This document shows, piece by piece, positions 57,230 through 64,000 of a stretch of DNA of 64,000 bases (positions are counted from its first letter, which is position 1; every line of letters begins with the position of its first letter). The notes under the pieces are model-generated. The model saw nothing but the letters and a program-made list of their open reading frames with translations. It was not told the DNA's origin and did not search any database. This stretch comes from Haberlea rhodopensis (Eukaryota; Streptophyta; Magnoliopsida; Lamiales; Gesneriaceae): contig CAJQUN010000014.1 of NCBI GenBank assembly GCA_907163345.1, positions 434,001 to 498,000 of the forward strand, written 5' to 3'. The position numbers were made by a program, and so were the translations under genes.

Positions 57230-58362
57230 TGAGATGACCTGAGATAGGGATGTTAATCCCGGAGTGTTAATAACCCCTAAAGTTGTTTTACGTGGCGATT
57301 TGGTGTTTAATCGCGGTATTGGGCCTTCTGGGCTCATTTATTTGGGTGGTTGGGATTGTTGGATCCCGAGGTTGAGATTGTATTCTCATTACGGTGAAAA
57401 ACCTAAGAGTTGGGTTGTTGAAGTGTCTCGGAATCTCGGGTGCTTGTGTGGGCACCGGTAGGGGGTTTTTGAGTTAGAGAGAGAATTTTTGAAAACAGAT
57501 GATTTTTAATGAATCATGATGTATTTGTGGGGCTATTAGTTTTTCGGGGTATTTTGCTATAAATACCATTTGAACCCGAGATTTAATTAAAAAAAATCTC
57601 ATTTCAGCCCTCCAAACCCGCCCCTTTCTCTCTCCCCGCCGATCCCGTCTGCCCAGCCCCCATCCACGCGCAAAAATGCTTCGCCCGCCGCCGTCCGGCC
57701 GCCGTTCGGCGCGTGCGACCCGCCGCCGGCTTCGTCTCGTCGAGGCGCAGCTATCCCCTCCGGCAATTCGAAGTTTCGTCGCGTTTTGAAGTCGGATTTT
57801 GCAAGAAAGCGCTGATCCTCAATTTTTAGGGTTCTTCGATTTTCCGTCCGATTTCTTCCGATTTTCGTTTGGGTAACCTTCCTCACCCCTTTTCCATGCT
57901 TGTGATGTAATTCCCTGCCTAATTGTGATTTATTGGCTCGAATTTATTTTGAATTTCGTTGGTTTTGGTTCGAATTTTTGGATGTGTGGGTGAAGTGGGT
58001 TCGAAAATTGTGATCTTTGGCAGGGGTGTGGCGATTCTTGTTATGGGTCGTTTATTACATGTTTTAGATGTATAAGGATGTTTAATTGTGTTCGAATTTA
58101 GGGCTTTGAATTCGAATTTTGGGAGTTTGGCATGTGGGGCGATTATTCTTGTTCTTGATTGATTAATTCATATTTTAGATGAATTATGGTGTTTAATTGG
58201 GTTCGATTTGTGTTGAGAAGGTTCGAAAATTTGTGGGGTGTTCTTGAGCAATTTTTGATAATGGTTAATTGTCGTGTGTTGACAATATTTTTGAGGGTTA
58301 CGGGTGTGCTTGAGCATGGGTTGCATGTTCGTAATTAATTGTGAATTAATTTATCGTGTTAG

Positions 58363-58438
58363 CACATCGTTCCTCGGAGCATGGAACTCGAGCAAGGTTT
58401 GGCTCGGACTTCGGAGATTTAAGGTACGTGCGACGTAC
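58363..58438 (+). other. LtrF exon-like segment and palindrome
   Basis: GTGTTAG precedes a 61-nt segment ending TTTAAG|GTACGT. Arms 58424-58429 and 58433-58438, spacer GCG. It contains one ATG, as in LardE. Confidence 0.6.
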
Positions 58439-58629
58439 GAGCATTACTTTATGTGATAGCAATTGTGAAATGCATAATGTGTTGTAATTGCATTAGATGG
58501 TTGTGGGTATGGCCATATACATGTATGTGTTGATATGACTATGGTACGACCTAGTCTTGATATCGCTGCCACAAGAGTACTAGAGTAGTATGACCTTATA
58601 AGAGGTATGGGTACTGGGTTTATATGACC

Positions 58630-58800
58630 ATTGTGAGACATGTGAGATGTCTAAGTATAAATAAGAATTTGCAAAATAAAGGGTAGGGCATTTGAGATGC
58701 CTGAGAATGATCGGGAGATCATGTATTCATTGTAAGACATGTGAGATGTCTAAGTGTAATGGAGAATTTGTAAAATAAATGCTAGGCATTTGAGCTATCT
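58630..58800. repeat. GACATGTGAGATGTC repeats in LtrF
   Basis: Two imperfect units of about 105 bp, each with GACATGTGAGATGTC and GGCATTTGAG, in the slot where other families carry their own minisatellites. Confidence 0.75.
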
Positions 58801-59816
58801 GTGATTGGTAGCAAAGTTGAAAATCAGTATTAGATATCGAGATATCTATGTTTGCATGTATAATGAATTTGGAATCATTAATTATTGATACTTGAGAATC
58901 AGGCATGCTATGAGTTAAATCAATGTGTTGATTTACTGATTTATGAGATTTGATGATTGTGAGAACAGGGATAGTACACGGAATCCCGGATGAGGATGTT
59001 GCCATCCAGGGAGTATCATTTAAAATTCATTAATATTTACTTGTGTTGTAAATTATGAATTTCATTATTGTGATTATGAGATTTTGTGTATTGGTATGCT
59101 CACCCCGTTGGGGGCTGTCTCTGTTGGGGCAGGTGAACAGGTGCATCGATGGCTGTGGAGCTGGGCTCGAGCTGTTGATTGGATGTACTCCCAGGATCAT
59201 GGTACCAGGGCTTGATGGAGCACGGTATCGTATAGAGTACTCATATACACCTTAGGATTATATACATATTCATGATGCTCGCATGTGAGCACGATTATAC
59301 TTGTATATGGATTGTATATAAAGGCATGAGCCTTTCTCTCTTTCATTTTGTGTTGCATGCAATTAAGAGTAGGATTGCTAATGATATGAGAGTCATGGGT
59401 GTATTATGTGGGTGTTGAAACCCATTTATGTTGTCTTATGTGTGGTGTCTTCCCTGGCTGGGAATTTACTTTGTGTTCTGTATTCTGTTGAGTATTGTGT
59501 ATTACCTGGCCAGGGAATTATATTATGTGTTGTGCTTTCATTTCGGGATAGCTCTATTTATGGGGAGACTCTGCCCAAATTTTTATAAAAGTCCACAATG
59601 TAAAAGTGGTGTAAAGGGGATGGTAATGGGCGAACTCTATGGGTCTATTTGTGGTTAGGATGATGATCTTATAACATGGCATATTAAAGAAAATTTTGTG
59701 ATTGCCATTCTATGGTAAATCATCATTTGAGTTTCCCGATTGATTTTTATTGAAAGCATGTGCCACACATAGTGGTTAGTACACTAATCAAGGGTTAAGG
59801 GCTTGGGGTCCTTACA

Positions 59817-60142
59817 GTATTGGTACATTAGCTTACCGTTTGGCTCTACCGCCGTCTTTATCCGGGATTCATGATGTTTTCCACGTTTCTATGCTACGAA
59901 AGTATGAGCCAGACCCGTCTCATGTGTTACAGCCTACTGAAGTGCAGTTGGACTAATATGTATCCTACGTTGAACGGCCGGTCAGAATTCTGGATCGTGA
60001 GGATCGCAGATTACGAAGTAAAGTTATACCGATGGTCAAAGTTCAGTGGGATCGTCGGGGTGTCGAGGAGGCTACGTGGGAGACGGAGCGGCATATGATA
60101 CAGCACTACCCGGAACTATTTTCTGGTATGATTTATGTTTAG
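59817..60142 (+). pseudogene. TekA2 integrase C-terminus and chromodomain-like tail
   Basis: After the second gtatt the codons continue G-T-L-A-Y-R, then SGIHDVFHVSMLRKYEP, RPVRILDREDRRLRSKV and EEATWETERHM, ending at TAG 60140-60142. An in-frame TAA near 59954 (expected Ser) lies before the chromodomain-like block. Removing LtrF and one gtatt would restore the phase. Confidence 0.92.
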
Positions 60143-60165
60143 TTTCATTTTGGGTAAGTGCATGC

Positions 60166-60201
60166 GATTTCGAGGACGAAATCTTATAAGTAGGGGAGTG
60201 A
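60166..60201 (+). promoter_or_regulatory. TekA2 terminal hairpin and polypurine tract
   Basis: GATTTCGAGGACGAAATC (60166-60183), then AAGTAGGGGAGTGA, directly before the LTR. Confidence 0.8.
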
Positions 60202-60877
60202 TGTGATGCCCCGAAATCAATTATATGCAATTTGAGCATTAATGACGATCATGTGATTATTTATGTTGGTAATTAATTTATATGATGGGTAATGAAGTGT
60301 TAGCATGATTTAATTATATTGATTACCAATTATGAGGAAATCATGAATTTAAGGCAAGTTTGTAGCATGTTGTAAAATGCTTTTAAAATACCAAGTGGAG
60401 TGTTTTATACATCATGTTAAGTTTGGGGTACAATTTTTAATTAAATTAAACAACCCCTTTTTAATCCTTTATCCCATCACTTTAACCCCACTTCACCATT
60501 CACTTTTTAAAAATCCCCAAAACCACTTCCCAACCCCAAACCCTTCCCATTTTCGAGATCCGCCAAAGAAGGAGAAGGAAAGCTTCACAAAAACTTTGTT
60601 TGTGTGATCTTTGTTAGGATTTGGAGCCTACAAGAGGTATGGAACCATTCCTAAAAGTTTTATGATGTTTGGTGTTGAAATGGGTTAGTTTTTTATGCTT
60701 TATGTGGGTTTGTTTTGGGTATATGTTGTTTATGGTTGGGGTATGATTTTTGAAGTGTTTTATGTGGGTTTTAGTGGGTTATGATGTTATTTATGTTGTA
60801 GGGAAGTTTGGATTTGTAAGGCATGAAGAAAGGTTTGAAAAATGCTCATTAATGGCGATTTTTTGATGGTTGTGTAG

Positions 60878-60980
60878 AACCATCCCAGGTACCCACAACA
60901 TCCCAGGTACCCACAACATCCAGGAGATAAAGCTCTCCAAATTCTCCACTTTTGGGAATTAAGGTACGTAAGAAACGTAC
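60878..60980 (+). other. TekA2 exon-like segment with 18-bp duplication, and palindrome
   Basis: Between GTGTAG and ATTAAG|GTACGTAAG. Two copies of an 18-bp unit (60881-60898, 60899-60916) lengthen the segment to 86 nt. Arms GTACGT 60964-60969 and ACGTAC 60975-60980 are intact. Confidence 0.6.
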
Positions 60981-61014
60981 GGGCGTCGGACGGTAAACCA
61001 TGCTCTTACATATG

Positions 61015-61700
61015 ATGTTTATAATGATGATGTTATGATGATGATGTTTATGATAAGTAAGTTTATGATGATGAAGTTTATGATAAGTAAGTTTATGATG
61101 ATGATGTTATGATGATGATGTTTATGATAAGTAAGTTTATGATGATGTGATACGATGTTTATTATGTGGTAAGATGCCACGGGGTAAGATGCCCATATGG
61201 TAAGAGGCCATACGATTTGATTATGTGGTAAGATGCCACAGGGTAAGATGCCCATATGGTAAGAGGCCATACTCCTATATTATGATCATACTATGATTGC
61301 ATAAGAATTTACGATGCCATGATGATGTGTATAATGAATAAAGATGATAAGATGTTTAAGATGATGTTATGATAAGTAAGTTCACGATGAAGATGATTTT
61401 ATAATGAATAAAGATGATAAGATGTTTAAGATGATGTTATGATAAACGAAGATGATTTTATGTTGAATAAAGATGATAAGATACTTACGATGATGTTATG
61501 ATGAATAAAGATGATTTTATGATGAATAAAGATGACAAGATGCTTACGATGATGTTATGATAAAAGAAGATGATATGACGTTACTATACGATTATGATGA
61601 GACGTTGATGACTATAAGATGATAATGCTTATATGATAATGATGTTTACAAGATGATGATGTCTATGAGATGCTATGATGTTTATGATGAATATGAAACT
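61015..61700. repeat. GATGAT, GGTAAGATGCC and GATGAATAAA arrays in TekA2 LTR
   Basis: GATGATGTTTATGATAAGTAAG runs (61015-61145), two GGTAAGATGCC units (61165-61272), and then several units containing ATGAATAAAGATGATAAGAT (61330-61570). Confidence 0.88.
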
Positions 61701-62485
61701 ATGTTATTAAGAATGGTTGAATGTCCGGTGGTTATTATGGGCAAGCGAGGAAGGTCTTGCCGCTCACATAACTGAGCGATGGGGTACATCCGCTATCAAG
61801 GTGTAGTGAGGGGTATCATCCGCTGAGGTACATCCGCTATCAAGGCGTAGCGATGGGTATCATCCGCTGAATAAAGAGATACATCCGCTATCAAGGGGTA
61901 GCGATGGGTATCATAAGATGTGTTATGTCGAGCGAGGGGGCCAATTGTGCCGCTGTCATGATAAAACCGGGACAGTTCCACTTCTAAATAACATAGTTTG
62001 ATGTTATCATATATGTGAAGTATGATTTTAATCATTATGCCGAGAACTAACGATTATATGCATGACTATGAAACAGGGACAACCAAAGAGGGTTAATGCG
62101 ATTAACCAGGAAGTATACGTTACCCATTTACTTCATGCATTTAATTATATGCCATTACCCTATGATGTTGAGTAATGATGTATATGCTCACGATGAGTTG
62201 TTCCTGTAGGTACACATTTGGATTTGGAGGGCTATGGGAAGGGTTGAAGAAGTGAGCTTCGAGATGCCTTATGAATTAGGATTCAGGATTTGGTATAGTC
62301 TCTACTCCAGGAGTAGTATAATTCTATAGCGCCATCCATTTGAGAATGTAATTAATTTGCTTGAAGTTTTATTTTGGCCTGTAATCCTAATAACTCACGT
62401 AATAACCGGAGCCCTAAGCTGTATGTAATGCATGTTTAGCCCTAATTATTTCTTGTTTATGATGTTAAGGTAGGAAGGCCCTACA

Positions 62486-62621
62486 ATTAAGTTTGAAGTT
62501 TCATATTTTTGGCCTGTAATCTTATAGCTCAAACTACAACCTTAACCTTGAGACGTTATTATATGCAATGTTTAGTCCATTATATGTGTTAAAGATGATG
62601 TTAAGGTACGAGGACCCTACA
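62486..62621 (+). mobile_element. Second LTR tail, 136 bp
   Basis: It repeats in diverged form the last ~135 bp of a TekA-type LTR (GGCCTGTAAT...GGACCCTACA) directly after the TekA2 LTR end. It is either the remnant of a host LTR into which TekA2 inserted or an old tail duplication. Confidence 0.75.
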
Positions 62622-63362
62622 TAAATCCTCTGCCTCGCTCGATCGATCGGGACCAAAATCTCGATCGATCGAGCACTTTGAAAAATCAGGACTTCCTCAG
62701 ATTTTCGAGCACCTCATTTCATACCATTCAAACCACTTCATAACACATATAAAATGCCTGAACAAACATGTCAAGAGCTTCATAAGACTTCCATGCATGT
62801 ACTCAAATCGAGGGTTAGTAAAATCTAAGCTAGCATGCATCATAACATCTTCATAAACTTCAATACTCATCCAACTTCAAGGAAAAACAGAGTATGCAGT
62901 CTTGCCCAGATTTACGGGCACATCTTTTCCTAAAAGGAAATCTAACACATAAAACATATAATATGCTCGAATAAACATGCTAGGGGCTACAAAATACTTC
63001 CATGTAAGTGCTCATACCAAGGTTTCGACCAAACCTATACTTAGCATGCATGAAAACATCACCACAAAAGCCCAAACTCAAACAAAACCCAGAAAACAGA
63101 GTACCATAACGTTACCCCTCTTTGCCTCCTTTTTTTGCAAGGATTTTACACACAAATCACAAGCTTTTTCTCCTCCTTTCGGCAGCTTACAGGGACGAAA
63201 ATGAGAGGGAGGGAAGGGAAGGAGAAGGAGTAAGAATCATTGAGAATGAGAGGAGAAGGGGTTGGTGGTGATTGGCATGGGTTGAGCAAGTGGGGGGATG
63301 GGTTGCCAAGTGGGGGGAGGTGGCCGAATTTGGGGGTGGGGTGGTGTGGGTTGGGGTGTCAT
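62622..63362 (-). mobile_element. TekD-like LTR fragment, minus orientation
   Basis: Reverse complement of the TekD-like LTR from the GATCGATCG zone (two cores, 62638-62671) back to the C-rich region near the TATA box (cf. 8030-8725). Both LTR ends are missing. It is broken at 63363 by a copia LTR. Confidence 0.85.
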
Positions 63363-63739
63363 TGTAAGTAATCCAACAAGCATAGCAACGCAGCGGAATA
63401 AAATTTGGATTACTAATACACCGGATCTATACGAAGGTTATCATATCGGATTAGGGATTACAAAAGTCTCACCCTTGTAGCGTGTTTGAGCAAATTCCCC
63501 GAAGCACCACGTCCAACGAACTCCGAGTCACGAGCAACACCTCCAAGGTCTTGCCTCTACGGTATCCACATGATTAATCGAACAAAGGATGTTCAAGAAC
63601 GAATTACTAGATACGTTCTTAGACGGAATCCAAAACCCAACTACGATTCTCAATCGCAAACTATAGCCGATCTCACAAACGACGGCGACGGTGAAGGGGC
63701 CGAGAGAAGTGAGAGGCGGCGGCTTGGAGGGTGGGTTTT
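63363..63739 (-). mobile_element. Copia LTR fragment, minus orientation
   Basis: It starts TGTAAGTAATCC, the reverse of the copia LTR 3' end, and matches the last ~380 bp of the Cop2-type LTR. It is interrupted at 63740 by an LtrF-type terminus. Confidence 0.87.
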
Positions 63740-64000
63740 TGTAAGGACCCCAAGCCCTTAACCCTTAATTAGTGTATTAATCATTATGTGTGGTACATGC
63801 TTTCAATAAAATCAATCGGGAAACACAGATGATACTTTATCATTGAATGGCAATTACAAATTTCTTTAATATTCAACATTAAGATCATCTCTACCCACAA
63901 TTAGACTCATAGATTCCACCCATTTTCATCCCCATTACACCACTTTTCACATGATAGACTTTTATAAAAATTTGGGCAGAGTCTCCCCATAAATAGAGCC
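63740..64000 (-). mobile_element. LtrF-type LTR, minus orientation, cut by window end
   Basis: TGTAAGGACCCCAAGCCC is the reverse of the LtrF 3' end (59816 backwards) and stays closely similar up to the window edge. It shows that a second, LtrF-family element continues to the right. Confidence 0.88.

Larger units (their letters stand above)
57230..59816 (+). mobile_element. Solo LTR 'LtrF' (2587 bp)
   Basis: It runs from TGAGATGACCTGAG to ...GGGTCCTTACA, flanked by gtatt (57225-57229, 59817-59821), with no internal region: a solo LTR left by LTR-LTR recombination. It is distantly related to LardE, sharing a block near 57355-57420. It has TATA TATAAATA (57558-57565), a GC-rich zone (57600-57800), and a cluster of TTCGAA palindromes (57938-58230) where other families have GATCGATCG. 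The exon-like segment with palindrome is at 58363-58438, and acceptor-like GTTGGGGCAG is near 59132. Confidence 0.94.
60202..62485 (+). mobile_element. TekA2 3' LTR (2284 bp)
   Basis: It starts TGTGATGCCCCGAAATC and ends AGGCCCTACA. It is a TekA relative, but it lacks the GATCGATCG block altogether (the gap is near 60860). It has an 18-bp tandem duplication in the exon-like segment and long GATGAT/GATAAG arrays (61015-61700). It also holds GCGATGG...CCGC modules (61740-61945), which TekA lacks at this place. Acceptor-like TTCCTGTAG is near 62209. The 5' LTR of this chimera (TekC) is a different family. Confidence 0.92.

Noticed and set aside
57599..57886. A GC-rich 95-codon minus frame in LtrF as a host gene
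   Set aside because: It lies wholly inside a solo LTR bounded by TG...CA ends and target duplications. The GC-rich stretch follows the TATA box and is better read as transcribed leader.

Overview
This is a plant (angiosperm) nuclear window made almost wholly of LTR retrotransposons. I see no host gene, tRNA, rRNA or CRISPR array. The evidence is plant Ty3/gypsy polyproteins with a C-terminal chromodomain-like block (best fit: Tekay/Del chromoviruses), plant Ty1/copia polyproteins (Angela/Tork-like, 1.5-kb LTRs), tRNA-iMet primer sites (TGGTATCAGAGC), and 5-bp target-site duplications (TSDs). The species cannot be named from this. My working names are TekA, TekA2, TekB, TekC and TekD (chromodomain gypsy), LardE (coding-free gypsy), LtrF, LtrG and LtrH (lone LTRs), and Cop1 and Cop2 (copia).

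Left part, 1-10785: a copia LTR abuts an inverted copia RT fragment, then minus-strand LTR LtrH. A decayed TekD pol (4345-7756), one TekD LTR (7801-9987) and a TekD gag start (10182-10785) follow, in the order pol-LTR-gag.

Centre, 10786-46011: a nest in which each insertion is proven by matching 5-bp TSDs. LardE sits in the TekD gag (gatgc), TekA in an LTR of LardE (ccaag), Cop1 in the 5' LTR of TekA (agacg), and TekB in the leader of Cop1 (taggc). TekB carries the only near-intact polyprotein (25077-29405, 1442 aa). LTR-pair divergence read by eye is about 3% for LardE, 0.7% for TekA, 0.07% for Cop1 and 0.3% for TekB.

Right part, 46012-64000: a TekD gag scrap, minus LTR LtrG, minus copia Cop2 (3' LTR and most of its ORF), then a chimera with a TekC 5' LTR and gag joined to a TekA-like RNase H-integrase and LTR. 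That pol is split by a clean solo LTR (LtrF, TSD gtatt). Truncated minus-strand LTR pieces end the window.

The most interesting signal is inside the gypsy LTRs. LTRs with little overall similarity share one layout: TATA-like box, donor-like site, an intron-like stretch usually holding about eight GATCGATCG palindromes, an acceptor-like TAG, a 61-75 nt exon-like segment, and then a donor-like GTACGT that forms the left arm of the perfect inverted repeat GTACGT-N3-5-ACGTAC. After that come a family-specific minisatellite, a second acceptor-like site, and, outside the LTR, an acceptor-like CAG one base before the gag ATG. I read this as a multi-intron spliced leader whose key donor can hide in a hairpin. 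That reading is inference and needs RNA data.
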